Origin: Pedobacter aquae
Lineage (GTDB): Bacteria > Bacteroidota > Bacteroidia > Sphingobacteriales > Sphingobacteriaceae
Assembly (NCBI RefSeq): GCF_008195825.1
Contig: NZ_CP043329.1
Location: 806,001 to 870,000 of the forward strand
Direction: 5' to 3'
Length of the DNA stretch: 64,000 nt
Position 1 is the stretch's first letter. Each line of letters begins with the position of its first letter. A program made the position numbers and the translations under genes. The notes beneath the pieces were generated by a model, which saw nothing but the letters and a program-made list of their open reading frames with translations, had not been told where the DNA came from and searched no databases. Shown piece by piece: positions 1 to 10,632 of this stretch.

Positions 1-2
1 AT

Positions 3-1820
3 TTCAAAAGAGAATATTTTGCTTCGCAGCCAGACCAAGCAGTAGTTATGAGGCTAAGCGCTAATAAAGCTAAGAGTTTAAATCTCGAGGCTGTATTAGC
101 ATCAGTACATCAGAATTTTAGCTTAAGTAAGGTAGATAACCAAACCATAGCTCTAAAAGTAAAGGTAAAACATGGTGCTTTACATGGCGAAAGTTGGTTA
201 AAAGCAACAGTTAAAGATGGTATTATCAATCAAAAAAATGGTAAACTTATCATCAGTAATGCTAGCGAAGTAGTTTTGTATTTGGTTGCAGCTAGTAATT
301 TTCAGAACTATGAAAATGTAGGAGGAAATCCTCAGTTACTATGCCAGCAAGCTATGCAGAGGCTAAAAACAAAATCTTATCAAGATATTTTATCCTCTCA
401 CCTTAAAGAATATCAAAGCTATTACAAAGCGTTTTCTATAAAACTCGGGCAACAAGATTTGAGCTATTTACCCACCGATGTAAGGATAGACAAATTTGAA
501 GAAGGCAAAGACGCAGATTTAGCAGCACTTTACGTACAATACGGAAGGTATTTATTAATTGCTAGCTCTAGACCGGGTACACAACCTGCTAACTTACAAG
601 GTATTTGGAACGATTTACTATCGCCACCATGGGGAAGTAAATACACCACCAATATCAATGCTGAGATGAATTATTGGCCAGCAGAAGTCCTTAATTTATC
701 GGCAACGCATCAAGCATTTTTTAAAATGGTTGAGGAATTGGCTTTTAGAGGTACAGAAACTGCACAAAAATATTATGGCGCAAGAGGCTGGGTTTTACAC
801 CATAATACAGATTTATGGCGAGGAACAGCACCCATAAACGCATCAAACCATGGTATTTGGCAAGGTGGTTCTGGCTGGGTGAGCAGTCATTTATACGAGC
901 ATTATTTGTTTACACAGGATAAAGAATTTCTGAAAAATAAAGCCTATCCTTTAATGAAAAGTGCTGCTCAGTTTTATGTTGATGTATTGGTAAAAGATCC
1001 AAAAACGGGGTGGCTCATCAGTACGCCATCAAATTCGCCCGAGAATGGGGGCTTAGTTGCTGGTCCAACTATGGATCATCAAATCATCAGAAATTTATTT
1101 AAAAGTTGTATAGCTGCCGCTGATGTTTTGGGTATTGATACAGATTTTAGAGATACTTTAAAGCAAAAATATCTGCAAATAGCACCTAACCAAATTGGTA
1201 AGCATGGGCAGTTACAAGAGTGGTTGCAAGATATAGACGACCCGCAAAATAAACACCGTCATGTTTCGCATTTATGGGCTGTGCATCCCGGAAATGAAAT
1301 CAATTACGATGAAACACCAGATTTAATGAAAGCCGCTAAACAATCTTTAATTTACCGTGGCGATGAAGGTACAGGCTGGAGTTTAGCTTGGAAAATTAAT
1401 TTCTGGGCTAGATTTAAGGATGCTGAGCATAGTTTAAAAATGCTTAAAATGCTCATTAAGCCAGCAGAAAAAGGTGGTGGTGCTTATGTAAATTTATTTG
1501 ATGCGCATCCGCCATTTCAAATTGATGGCAATTTTGGAGGTGCTGCTGGTATTGCAGAAATGTTAGTGCAAAGTCAGTTAAATTACATCGATTTATTGCC
1601 TGCTTTACCAGCAGCTTGGTCTAGCGGAGAAGTTAAAGGCATTTGTGCCCGTGGTGGTTTCGAGCTTAGTTTTAGCTGGGCAAATGGTAAACTTAAAGAA
1701 GTTAAGGTTTTATCTAAAGCTGGGCAACCTTGTGTACTCAAATACGGAAATGCACAAATGACTATCCATACAGAAATAGGTAGAACTTACACATTAAATC
1801 AAGATTTAAAGCCATTATAA
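3..1820 (+). CDS. GH95 alpha-L-fucosidase/alpha-L-galactosidase, 5' end missing
   Basis: The reading frame is open from base 3, before the first ATG at 48. The upstream residues (REYFASQPDQAVV) fit the family, so the gene starts outside the window. About 605 residues remain of a family usually near 780, so the N-terminal beta-sandwich is partly missing. The (alpha/alpha)6 core is intact: NLQGIWND and NINAEMNYWPAE near residues 185-210, and PPFQIDGNFGG near 490, which carry the Asn/Asp residues used for catalysis in GH95. GH95 enzymes remove alpha-1,2-L-fucose, or alpha-L-galactose in RG-II chain A. The context favours a pectin substrate. The GH2 gene follows 18 bp later in the same direction. 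Family is clear; exact sugar is inferred. Confidence 0.9.
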   Translation, partial: FKREYFASQPDQAVVMRLSANKAKSLNLEAVLASVHQNFSLSKVDNQTIALKVKVKHGALHGESWLKATVKDGIINQKNGKLIISNASEVVLYLVAASNFQNYENVGGNPQLLCQQAMQRLKTKSYQDILSSHLKEYQSYYKAFSIKLGQQDLSYLPTDVRIDKFEEGKDADLAALYVQYGRYLLIASSRPGTQPANLQGIWNDLLSPPWGSKYTTNINAEMNYWPAEVLNLSATHQAFFKMVEELAFRGTETAQKYYGARGWVLHHNTDLWRGTAPINASNHGIWQGGSGWVSSHLYEHYLFTQDKEFLKNKAYPLMKSAAQFYVDVLVKDPKTGWLISTPSNSPENGGLVAGPTMDHQIIRNLFKSCIAAADVLGIDTDFRDTLKQKYLQIAPNQIGKHGQLQEWLQDIDDPQNKHRHVSHLWAVHPGNEINYDETPDLMKAAKQSLIYRGDEGTGWSLAWKINFWARFKDAEHSLKMLKMLIKPAEKGGGAYVNLFDAHPPFQIDGNFGGAAGIAEMLVQSQLNYIDLLPALPAAWSSGEVKGICARGGFELSFSWANGKLKEVKVLSKAGQPCVLKYGNAQMTIHTEIGRTYTLNQDLKPL

Positions 1821-1838
1821 TTTTCTGATTTCTAAATC

Positions 1839-4800
1839 ATGATAAAAAACATCCTGAAAGGTTATACATTATTTTTAGTTGTCTTTTTACCGCTAATGAG
1901 CTCGGTTTTAAAAGCGCAAGAGCCTCGTATAAGTATTTCTTTAAATAGCAATTGGCGTTCAGTTGCAGATGATTATAACCCTAAGAAATATAACGGATTT
2001 GAAAATCCTGATTTCAAAGACCACGCTTGGGAAAAAGTTCAAGTTCCGCACAATTGGGATAAATATCATGGTTATAGGCGTATGCTACACGGCAACAGAC
2101 ATGGTTATGCTTGGTATCGTAAAAGCTTTAAAATCAATCAACAACAAAAGAATAAGCGTTATTTTTTATATTTTGAAGGTGTAGGTTCTTATGCTACGGT
2201 TTGGTTAAATGGTAAAAAAGTAGGTTACCATGCTGGCGGAAGAACAACTTTTACTTTGGATGTATCTGCAGTTATCAAACTCAATGGCGATGAAAATATT
2301 TTAGCTGTAAGAGCAGACCACCCCGCAGAAATTCGTGATTTACCTTGGGTAGATGGTGGATGCTCTACAGAACGTGGTTTTTCTGAAGGTTCGCAGCCTA
2401 TGGGGATTTTTAGACCTGTACATTTAGTAGTTACCGATGCGGTAAGAATAGAACCTTTTGGTGTACATATCTGGAACGATAAACAAATATCAGCGAAAGC
2501 GGTAAAACTTTTCATCAATACCGAACTTAAAAATTACAGCGCCAAGAAAGAAGATGTTTTAGTACTGCAAGAATTTAAAAATCATGAGGGTAAAGTGGTT
2601 TTTACTTTACGTCAACAGGTGGTTTTAGAACCTCAAGCTACTAAAATAGCCAAACAAGAAACTACTATTCAGAACCCGCGGTTATGGTCTTTAGAAAATC
2701 CGTATTTGTATCAATTACAAACCAAAATCATTAGAAATAAGAAACTTACCGACGAGCTAACAACACCATACGGCATCCGTTGGATTAGCTGGCCTATAGG
2801 CGAAGATGCCCGACTTTCTAAACAGTTTTTGTTAAACGGGAAATCTGTTTTTATCAACGGAATTGCAGAATATGAACATTTAATAGGCAATAGTCATGCT
2901 TTTAGCGATGAGCAAATACGGTCTAGGGTTTTACAAATGAAGGGGGCTGGTTTTAACGCTTTCCGCGATGCTCATCAGCCACATAACCTTTTGTATCAAA
3001 CCTATTGGGATAAACTAGGCATATTATCTTGGACACAAATGGCTGCGCATATTTGGTTTGATAATGAGGCTTTTAGAACCAATTTTAAAAATCTACTGAA
3101 AGATTGGGTGAAAGAACGAAGAAACAGCCCTTCTGTTGTGCTTTGGGGTTTAGAAAACGAGAGTACTTTACCCGAAGATTTTGCTAAAGAATGTTCAGAA
3201 CTGATACGTTCTTTAGACCCAACAGCATCATCGCAAAGAAAAATAACCACTTGTAATGGCGGTAGCGGTACAGATTGGGATGTACCCCAAAACTGGACAG
3301 GTACTTATGGTGGCAATCCGCTAAACTATGGCGAGGATTTAAAAAGACAGATTTTGGTAGGGGAGTATGGCGCATGGCGAACATTAGATTACCATAGCGA
3401 AGGTCCGCATTTGCCCAATGTGAGCGATTATAACGAAGACCGTTTTACCGAGTTGATGGAAACTAAAGTAAGACTGGCAGATTCTGTAAAAAATGAAGTG
3501 ACTGGGCATTATTTCTGGTTATGGACATCGCATGATAACCCGGGTAGGGTACAAGGTGGCGAAGGTTTAAGAGAGTTAGATAGAATTGGGCCGGTAAATT
3601 ATAAAGGCTTATTAACACCTTGGGAAGAGCCTTTGGATGCTTATTATATGTTTAGGTCTAATTTTGCGCCCAAAGATAAAGAGCCAATGGTTTACATTGC
3701 CTCGCATACTTGGCCACAAAGGTGGACGAGCCCTGGTGTAAAAAACAACATCAGAATATATTCTAATTGCGATGAAGTAGAACTTTTTAATGATTTAAAT
3801 GCATCTTCTTTAGGCAGAAGAAAGAAAAATGGTATAGGTACACATTTCCGTTGGGATGGAGTGATGATTAAGTACAATATCCTTTATGCTATTGCTTATG
3901 TTAACGGAAAAGCCGTTGCCCGGGATACCATTGTTTTACAAAATTTACCTAAAGCACCAAATTTCAATCTTTTATATGAAGGTGCTCAAAATATAACAGC
4001 ATCAGCGAAAGCTTATAATTACTTATATAGGGTAAATTGTGGTGGCCCAGATTATCAGGATGAAAACGGACAAACTTGGATGGCAGATAGGTCATTACAA
4101 GATAAAAATACTTGGGGTTCAATATCCTGGGCAGCAGATTTTTCTTTGCAACCGACTTTCTTTGCTAGTCAGCGTAGAACCTTTGACCCCATAAGAGGCA
4201 CAAAAGATTGGGCTCTTTTTCAGGATTTTAGGTATGGAAGGGACGAGTTAAGCTATCATTTTCCAGTACCAGATGGCGAGTATTTGGTAGAGCTTTATTT
4301 TACTGAACCTTGGCTAGGTACAGGCGGAGGGATAGATTGTACAGGCTTTAGGTTGTTTGATGTTGCTGTAAATGATGAAGTTGTGATAAACGATTTAGAC
4401 ATCTGGAAAGAAAGCGGACATGATGGTGCTTTAAAAAAATCTATTAAAGTACAGGTAAAAGGCGGTTTGCTTAAAATACACTTCCCAGAAGTAAAAGCAG
4501 GCCAAGCTTTAATTTCTGCTATCGCTGTAGCGAGCTTGAATCAGGATGTAAAGCCTGTAACTGCAAAGGCTTCTCTCATTAAAGAATTAAATGTTAAAGG
4601 CGATAGTTTTGAAGAAGCTAGCTGGTTAGATATTGGTCAGCAGCAATTTACCCAAAGTGATGAAACTTTTGTGAGCTTACCTGTTGTATTGTATGGTGCA
4701 CATTGGTTAAAAAACTCAGGAAAAGTATTGGATGCATTAAGCTTCAAGGCTAAACAAAAACTCGATTTTTATATAGGCATTAAGCAGTCTTCAACCTTAC

Positions 4801-5375
4801 CACTTTGGATAAAAGATTTTGAAGATACCCAAGCCTTTATCACCAACAGTAGCGGGGCGCAATATCGTGTTTACAAAAAGAAATTAGCCGAAGATGAATT
4901 GTTTTCTATTAACGATTTTAAGCAAGAAAAAGGAGTTTTTGTCGCTTTTATGCCAGAAAATAACTTACAACCAGCTTTCGATTTAAAGAAGAATACTTCT
5001 TACAAAGCAGCGCTTACATCGCTAGATAAAGGTGTAGAAAAACACCAATTGATGAATCAAGAAAGGCTAATATTTAAAGAAAATAATGCACAGGTTAAGT
5101 TTGATATTAAAGTTGGTGTAGCAGATGTTTATTCATTAACGATAAAATATCATAACCCTTTTAAAGAAGTTAAACAAGCCATTATTAGTGTTTTTGCTGC
5201 AGATGGTACTTTAATGAAAACAGCAGAATTGTTTGATTTAGAGCCTAGCAAAGAAGGTAAGTGGAGCTATTTCAGCACCACAACCGGTACCATGATAAAC
5301 GCTGGTTCTTATCAGGTGATTATTACAGCAAAAGAGGCAGTTGGTATAAGTTTAGACGCTTTAGATGTACAATAA
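1839..5375 (+). CDS. GH2 family glycosidase with malectin-like module
   Basis: 1178 residues with a signal peptide (cleavage near KAQ, residue 27). Order: sugar-binding beta-sandwich (about 30-190), immunoglobulin-like domain (about 200-310), TIM barrel (about 315-620), a malectin-like domain (about 725-900, beginning RVNCGGPDYQDENG), then a beta-rich C-terminus. Candidate acid/base is the Glu in VVLWGLENES; candidate nucleophile is the Glu in ILVGEYGAWR. GH2 enzymes cleave beta-galactosides, beta-glucuronides or beta-mannosides; the residues do not decide which. Co-transcription with the GH95 gene suggests sequential action on one side chain. The malectin module probably binds glycan. The stop lies 3 bp from the end of the convergent AraC gene. 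Confidence 0.85.
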   Translation: MIKNILKGYTLFLVVFLPLMSSVLKAQEPRISISLNSNWRSVADDYNPKKYNGFENPDFKDHAWEKVQVPHNWDKYHGYRRMLHGNRHGYAWYRKSFKINQQQKNKRYFLYFEGVGSYATVWLNGKKVGYHAGGRTTFTLDVSAVIKLNGDENILAVRADHPAEIRDLPWVDGGCSTERGFSEGSQPMGIFRPVHLVVTDAVRIEPFGVHIWNDKQISAKAVKLFINTELKNYSAKKEDVLVLQEFKNHEGKVVFTLRQQVVLEPQATKIAKQETTIQNPRLWSLENPYLYQLQTKIIRNKKLTDELTTPYGIRWISWPIGEDARLSKQFLLNGKSVFINGIAEYEHLIGNSHAFSDEQIRSRVLQMKGAGFNAFRDAHQPHNLLYQTYWDKLGILSWTQMAAHIWFDNEAFRTNFKNLLKDWVKERRNSPSVVLWGLENESTLPEDFAKECSELIRSLDPTASSQRKITTCNGGSGTDWDVPQNWTGTYGGNPLNYGEDLKRQILVGEYGAWRTLDYHSEGPHLPNVSDYNEDRFTELMETKVRLADSVKNEVTGHYFWLWTSHDNPGRVQGGEGLRELDRIGPVNYKGLLTPWEEPLDAYYMFRSNFAPKDKEPMVYIASHTWPQRWTSPGVKNNIRIYSNCDEVELFNDLNASSLGRRKKNGIGTHFRWDGVMIKYNILYAIAYVNGKAVARDTIVLQNLPKAPNFNLLYEGAQNITASAKAYNYLYRVNCGGPDYQDENGQTWMADRSLQDKNTWGSISWAADFSLQPTFFASQRRTFDPIRGTKDWALFQDFRYGRDELSYHFPVPDGEYLVELYFTEPWLGTGGGIDCTGFRLFDVAVNDEVVINDLDIWKESGHDGALKKSIKVQVKGGLLKIHFPEVKAGQALISAIAVASLNQDVKPVTAKASLIKELNVKGDSFEEASWLDIGQQQFTQSDETFVSLPVVLYGAHWLKNSGKVLDALSFKAKQKLDFYIGIKQSSTLPLWIKDFEDTQAFITNSSGAQYRVYKKKLAEDELFSINDFKQEKGVFVAFMPENNLQPAFDLKKNTSYKAALTSLDKGVEKHQLMNQERLIFKENNAQVKFDIKVGVADVYSLTIKYHNPFKEVKQAIISVFAADGTLMKTAELFDLEPSKEGKWSYFSTTTGTMINAGSYQVIITAKEAVGISLDALDVQ

Positions 5376-5378
5376 GCG

Positions 5379-6254
5379 TTAACTTCTATCTAAGTATTTC
5401 TTTTTGTAATCTAACGGAGTCATACCCGTTACTTTTTTAAAATGCCTGTAGAAATTAGATACATTGTTAAAACCGCAATCAAAGCAAATAACTTCTGTTG
5501 GGAGTTTATTTTCTACCAATAAGCGGCAGGCATGGCTAATTCTAATCTCAATCAAGAAATCGTAATAAGTTTTCTTGGTCATGAGTTTAAAATACCTACA
5601 AAAAGAGGTTACACTTAAATTACTGATGGAAGCAATTTCCTCTAAAGTAATATCCTTTTTATAATTACTGTGGGTGTAATTAAATACTTTATTTAATCGT
5701 ATTGTGTCAGATTCGTTAGATTGATAGAAAGAACCTTGTCCGTTTACAATAGGTTCATATTCATGTGTTTCTGCTAATACTTTTAAGATAGAAAGGAGTA
5801 GAATAATTTTATCTAAACCTTCGGCTTGTGCGGTATTGCGCATTAAATCAGCAACTTTATCTCTAGCTTTTCCTTTAATAATCATACCACTTTTAGCTTT
5901 TTCATAAAGCTTTAAAAGCTGATAAGTTTCTGGTAAGGTAAGTAAGGTTTTACCCAAGCAGTCTGGTAAAAACTGCATTACAATACCTTCAATATTTAAA
6001 TCTGTATTATTTTGATAGTAAGCCTCATTGCATCTCCATGCATGAGGTAAATTTTCGCCCAATAAAATAATCTCACCCGGTATAAAATTGCTGATATTAT
6101 CACCAATAAAGCGTACACCTTCGCCAGCAATATTATAATGTAATTCAAGCTCTGGATGGTAATGCCATACATTGCCGTAATTGGGCATGATATGGTGCTT
6201 AATATTGAAAGAGCTTTCTATTTCTATAGATACTTTCCTGAATAAAGGTTTCAT
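5379..6254 (-). CDS. AraC-family transcriptional regulator with cupin sensor domain
   Basis: 291 residues. The N-terminal half (about 15-110, with NYGNVWHYHPELELHY and GDNISNFIPGEIILLG) looks like the AraC cupin ligand-binding domain. The C-terminal 100 residues are a double helix-turn-helix (DITLEEIASISNLS then ICFDCGFNNVSNFYRHFKK), with the usual AraC ending TGMTPLDYKKKY. It reads away from the DUF3826 gene and is the only recognisable transcription regulator in the sugar locus. AraC proteins commonly bind direct repeats about 21 bp apart, which is the spacing of the half-sites found before six promoters here. It is therefore a candidate regulator of them; a hybrid two-component sensor outside the window, which also ends in an AraC domain, is the alternative. 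Confidence 0.88.
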   Translation of the reverse strand: MKPLFRKVSIEIESSFNIKHHIMPNYGNVWHYHPELELHYNIAGEGVRFIGDNISNFIPGEIILLGENLPHAWRCNEAYYQNNTDLNIEGIVMQFLPDCLGKTLLTLPETYQLLKLYEKAKSGMIIKGKARDKVADLMRNTAQAEGLDKIILLLSILKVLAETHEYEPIVNGQGSFYQSNESDTIRLNKVFNYTHSNYKKDITLEEIASISNLSVTSFCRYFKLMTKKTYYDFLIEIRISHACRLLVENKLPTEVICFDCGFNNVSNFYRHFKKVTGMTPLDYKKKYLDRS

Positions 6255-6332
6255 AAACGAAATTATTAATTGAAATAGGTTTATACTTTATTGTGATTAA
6301 TAAAAGTAAAAATAGCAATTTTAAATGACAAC

Positions 6333-6391
6333 ATCCTATAAAAAATTGATAAAAATAAGCATTAATCACTTTTTATTATTGATGTACTTTG
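6333..6391 (+). promoter_or_regulatory. Operator-promoter module before the first DUF3826 gene
   Basis: Half-site ATCCTATA (C of CTATA at 6336) is followed 48 bp later by the -7 region GTACTTTG (6384-6391). The TTTG aligns exactly with that of the other modules, although the TA of the box is one base off. The second half-site at +21 is weak. A start about 7 bp further on gives a short leader to the ATG at 6440 and rules out the earlier in-frame ATG at 6389. Confidence 0.55.
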
Positions 6392-6439
6392 TATCATACC
6401 AGAATAGGTAGCCAATTATATTTTTTATCCATACAGAAG

Positions 6440-7123
6440 ATGAAGTTTATCTCTCAAACATTATTTTTTATTTTCCTTATCTCTATTGGTCTTAATACTG
6501 CAAATGCACAAAATAGTAAACAAGATAAGGAAGCTTATCAGCAGGTTATTACCAAAAGAGCCGAAAAAATTGTAGCGCAGTTAGGTATCACGGATTCTAC
6601 TCAATATAAGAGAGTAACATCAATTATTGCAAATCAATATTCAATAATAAATGAGCATCACGAAGATAGAGATGCGACTAACAAAAAACTCAAAGCCAAT
6701 TTAAAAGACAATAAAGTTGAGCTAGAAAAACAATCGAAAGCTTATCAAGAAAAAGCAGATCAAAAGCTTGCTAAAATCCATAAGAATTACATTAAAAATT
6801 TAGAGAAAGAGCTTAATACAACGCAAATAGAGCAGGTAAAAGATGGTATGACTTACGGTGTTTTGCCCATAACACTTAAAGGTTATCATGAAATGTTACC
6901 AAATTTGAATGAATCGCAAAAAGCACAAATAAAAGCTTTTTTAACCGAGGCTCGTGAGCATGCTATGGACGCACCATCATCAGAAAAGAAACATGCTTGG
7001 TTTGGGAAATACAAAGGTAAAATCAATAATTATCTTTCTGCCCAAGGTATAGATATGAAGAAAGCTGGGCAAGAGTGGGAGCAACGTATAAAAGAAGCAA
7101 AAGAAAAGAAAAATAAGGGATGA
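6440..7123 (+). CDS. DUF3826 family secreted protein
   Basis: 227 residues from the chosen ATG. An earlier in-frame ATG (6389) would overlap the predicted promoter and put 17 residues before the signal peptide MKFISQTLFFIFLISIGLNT. The rest is helical and charged with a conserved pattern near the C-terminus (LKGYHEMLPNLNESQKAQI, then TEAREHAMDAPS). This pattern recurs in the protein at 30609-31247. DUF3826 proteins are frequent in pectin utilisation loci of Bacteroidota; their function is not known to me. Export is predicted; an enzymatic role is not evident, since no catalytic motif is recognisable. Confidence 0.8.
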   Translation: MKFISQTLFFIFLISIGLNTANAQNSKQDKEAYQQVITKRAEKIVAQLGITDSTQYKRVTSIIANQYSIINEHHEDRDATNKKLKANLKDNKVELEKQSKAYQEKADQKLAKIHKNYIKNLEKELNTTQIEQVKDGMTYGVLPITLKGYHEMLPNLNESQKAQIKAFLTEAREHAMDAPSSEKKHAWFGKYKGKINNYLSAQGIDMKKAGQEWEQRIKEAKEKKNKG

Positions 7124-7127
7124 TAAA

Positions 7128-7186
7128 ATGCTACAATATTTTGAAAAAATGCTATACAAAAGCAGCGTTTTTGCCTCTTATATTTG
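7128..7186 (+). promoter_or_regulatory. Operator-promoter module before susC
   Basis: Half-sites ATGCTACA (C of CTACA at 7131) and ATGCTATA (C at 7152) are 21 bp apart. The -7 box TATATTTG at 7179-7186 starts 48 bp after the first. This is the clearest direct repeat among the six modules. The leader to susC would be about 210 nt. Confidence 0.7.
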
Positions 7187-7406
7187 ATATATAAATGTTG
7201 TAACCAATATTTTATAACCTAAATTATCATAAACGTATTTGAAGATTATAAGCTATAACTAATCGGTATATAATCCTGTATAAAAAGCAATAATAACTTT
7301 ATAAAGCAGTAAAGATATGGTATCTTCTATTACTGTTGAGTGGTACTTATTGCCAAAAAAAGAACTAACCAAAAACGAATAATAACCAATTGAATCAAGA
7401 AGAACT

Positions 7407-10400
7407 ATGAAGTTATCTTTACAAAAGCCACTAAACAAGCGTAATGTAATAAGGGCAGCCTGCGCTCCTTTATTATTAGCTTTGTTTTTGCCAGGTTCTG
7501 GCGTGGCGGCAGAGCGAAACGCCGGGTTGTCACTTCACATGGGGGCAACAAGTACTGCATCCCGTTGGGTAAATGTTACCGGTACAGTAAAAGACAGTAA
7601 GGGAGAGCCATTACCTGGTGTTGCTGTTAGAGTGAAGGGTACAAATACAGGTACCACAACAGATATTAATGGAGTTTTTAGATTAAACCTTCCTACAGGT
7701 AATGAAACTCTGATTGTATCATTCTTAGGTTTTACCACAAAAGAAATTCCTGCTGCTGGTAGAACTAATATCAGCATTACTATGGAAGAAAGTAGTAATG
7801 CCATGGATGAAATTGTTGTAACAGGTTACGGTCAGAAAAAGCGTTCAGAAATTATTGGTTCTGTGGCTACCGTTACAGGCGAAGAATTAATGGATATTCC
7901 GGCTCCAAATATAGCTGGTGCTTTAAGAAATAGGATAGCAGGTGTAGGCGTAAGTGAGGCTTCTGGAAGGCCAGGTGCTGGTATCAGATTAAATGTACGT
8001 GGTTCTTCTGCTTCTAGTAATTTATTTGGTGTTACGGATGAGCCCTTATATATTATAGATGGTATTACAGTTGCTGCGGAGAATTTTGAAAACTTAGATC
8101 CATCTATGGTAGAAACTATTACTATCTTAAAGGATGCATCGGCAGCTATTTATGGTGCTTCAGGAGCTAAAGGTGTTGTATTAGTAACCACTAAAAGAGG
8201 TAAAATAGGTAAGCCAAGTATCACTTATAATGGATATGTAGGTGTTTCTGATGCGGCAACGTCGCCTAAAATGTTATCAGCTTATGACCACGCCTTATTA
8301 CTTAATGGTGATTTTGCAGTTAACAATGCACCAGCAGCTAATTTTTTTACTCCTGCTGATTTAGAAGTACTTAAAAACTCACAAATTAAAAGCTGGTATG
8401 ATGAGTTATGGCAAGCTTCTACAACACAAAGACATAATCTTAGCATTTCTGGAGGAACGGAAAAAATTACATTTTTTGTTGGTGGTAGTTATCAGAATGA
8501 AAATGGTAATTATGCCGGTACAAAGCAAGATAAATATTCTTTTAGAAGTGGTTTAACAGCAGAAATTATACCTGGTTTAAAAGCAGATCTTAATTTTAAC
8601 GTAGACCATAGAATAAGAGAGAGCCAGAATGATTTAGGTAACGAAACAGATGCTACTTTCTTTGAATCTATAGTTACAGTACCACAATGGGTACCTATTA
8701 GTATTGATGGTAAACCCGTTAACTTCAATAACAGAAATAACAGCCCCTTAGGTATTATAGGGTCTGGATATGCTGATACTAGAAGATCTCAAGGTTACCG
8801 CATTAATGCTAGTTTATCTTATGAACCAAAATTTTTAAAAGGTTTTAAAACAAGATTCCAAATTTCACAAGGCGGGGGTAATAGTAGCAACAGAGTTTAC
8901 AGACCGCCATTTAATGTTTATGATTTTACCAGAACAGGCGGCAACAATTTGTTTTATACCAATCAGGTTTCTGCTACAAGAGTAGTTTCAGGCGGTACAA
9001 ATAGCTTACTAGAACCAATATTAGGAAGAGATAACGGTTACCAAGGGTTTATTACTTTACAATATGGTAGAACTATTGGTAAACATACTTTAGATTTAAC
9101 AGTAGGCGGCGAGCAAACTATAGGTTACTCAGAAAATTTAGGAGTAAGATGGATTAATCAATTATTACCTAACATAGGGGATTATTGGGCATTTGATCCT
9201 AACCTTATCACCAGTCGTGGTCTAAATATTTCAGAAAGTTCCAAACGCTCTTTCTTTGGTCGTTTTAATTACGATATAGATAAAAAATATATTTTGGAAG
9301 CTGTTGCTCGTTTAGATGCGTCTTCCAATTTCGCTACAGGAAACAGATGGGGGCTTTCTCCAAGTATTGGTTTAGGATGGATTGTAAGTAAAGAAAATTT
9401 CTTTATTGACAATGTTCCTTTCATCAATTTCTTAAAACTGAAAGCTAATTTCGGTATAACAGGCGATGATAGGGTAAATGCTAGATTGTGGCAAGAAAGA
9501 TACGGAGTTGATGTTACCAATGGTTACATCTATGGAGAAACTAATACCGTTGGGATGAACCCTTCTGTTTTAGCAAATCCAGATATTACTTGGGAGAAGA
9601 AAAGTACTTTCAATGCCGGTATAGAAATGTCTATGTTGAATAATAAAATAGATGTTGGTATTGAGGTATTTAGAAATTACACTTATGACGGTTTTGATGG
9701 TGGTGTAAATGAAATATTCCCAATGTTTGTTGGTTTTGAATCACCAACAGTAAATTACCGCGAGGCTTATTCTTGGGGCTCTGAATTTACATTGGGATAC
9801 AAAGCAAAAGTTGGTAAAGACTTATCTATTAATACCAGTATCAACTTTGGATACGGCAATTCTGTAGTAGATAGAACTTATTATAACATTTATCAATTAT
9901 TTGAAAACACTCCACCAGATTGGAGAATCATGTTTGGTACAGATCCTAGAAGATTTAATAGTAGTAATATTGGTTTAATCAGTAAAGGTATGTTCAGAAC
10001 TCAAGAAGAGGTTGATGCTTTCTTATCTCAAAATCCTAACTACACTATAGATGGTAAAGTACCACAACCAGGATGGTTGTATTTTGAAGACACCAACGGC
10101 GATGGAAGAATTACCGATAGAGATATGGTTCCAATGTTTGACAGAACAACACCTGCTTTTGCATCTGGTATTAATTTAAGCATAGGCTATAAAGCATTTA
10201 ACTTAAGTACAAATATAGCAGCAAGGTTTGGAGGTAAAGTATTTTATGACAGTAGAGCATTAACTGCCCCTACCACCACCACTAATGCACTTGCTTTTTG
10301 GACAGACCGTTGGACACCTGAGAACCCAATGGAAGGTAAATTCCCAAGATTTGATGATGCAGCTTCAGTTAGAAGATGGAATTCAACTTTCTGGGCAGTA

Positions 10401-10619
10401 GATGGTACCACCATTAGGGTTAATAACATGACTTTAAGCTATAAAGTCCCTGCTAAATTAGCAAGTAAACTAGGTTTAGGTAGTGCAAGAGTATTGGCTA
10501 CTGGTAATAACTTGTGGACAATTGTGAATCCATTACCTTATAAAGACCCATATACATCAAGTGCATATAACTACCCTACTTTAAGAACTATTTCTTTGGG
10601 GTTAAGTGTTAACTTATAA
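7407..10619 (+). CDS. SusC/RagA-type TonB-dependent outer-membrane transporter
   Basis: 1070 residues. N-terminal signal region, then a carboxypeptidase-regulatory-like domain (about 53-128, TGTVKDSKGEPLPGVAVRVK), the TonB-box/plug start DEIVVTGYGQKKRSE (about 134), the plug (about 150-265, ending AKGVVLVTTKRGK), and a 22-strand barrel ending in the typical LGLSVNL. It imports oligosaccharides across the outer membrane together with SusD, using energy from TonB. It is followed after 13 bp by susD and later by a third lipoprotein, forming the usual surface glycan-capture operon. The substrate is inferred from neighbours (pectin). The single SusC/SusD pair serves all glycosidases seen here, but more may lie outside the window. 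Confidence 0.95.
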   Translation: MKLSLQKPLNKRNVIRAACAPLLLALFLPGSGVAAERNAGLSLHMGATSTASRWVNVTGTVKDSKGEPLPGVAVRVKGTNTGTTTDINGVFRLNLPTGNETLIVSFLGFTTKEIPAAGRTNISITMEESSNAMDEIVVTGYGQKKRSEIIGSVATVTGEELMDIPAPNIAGALRNRIAGVGVSEASGRPGAGIRLNVRGSSASSNLFGVTDEPLYIIDGITVAAENFENLDPSMVETITILKDASAAIYGASGAKGVVLVTTKRGKIGKPSITYNGYVGVSDAATSPKMLSAYDHALLLNGDFAVNNAPAANFFTPADLEVLKNSQIKSWYDELWQASTTQRHNLSISGGTEKITFFVGGSYQNENGNYAGTKQDKYSFRSGLTAEIIPGLKADLNFNVDHRIRESQNDLGNETDATFFESIVTVPQWVPISIDGKPVNFNNRNNSPLGIIGSGYADTRRSQGYRINASLSYEPKFLKGFKTRFQISQGGGNSSNRVYRPPFNVYDFTRTGGNNLFYTNQVSATRVVSGGTNSLLEPILGRDNGYQGFITLQYGRTIGKHTLDLTVGGEQTIGYSENLGVRWINQLLPNIGDYWAFDPNLITSRGLNISESSKRSFFGRFNYDIDKKYILEAVARLDASSNFATGNRWGLSPSIGLGWIVSKENFFIDNVPFINFLKLKANFGITGDDRVNARLWQERYGVDVTNGYIYGETNTVGMNPSVLANPDITWEKKSTFNAGIEMSMLNNKIDVGIEVFRNYTYDGFDGGVNEIFPMFVGFESPTVNYREAYSWGSEFTLGYKAKVGKDLSINTSINFGYGNSVVDRTYYNIYQLFENTPPDWRIMFGTDPRRFNSSNIGLISKGMFRTQEEVDAFLSQNPNYTIDGKVPQPGWLYFEDTNGDGRITDRDMVPMFDRTTPAFASGINLSIGYKAFNLSTNIAARFGGKVFYDSRALTAPTTTTNALAFWTDRWTPENPMEGKFPRFDDAASVRRWNSTFWAVDGTTIRVNNMTLSYKVPAKLASKLGLGSARVLATGNNLWTIVNPLPYKDPYTSSAYNYPTLRTISLGLSVNL

Positions 10620-10632
10620 AATATTAAATAAA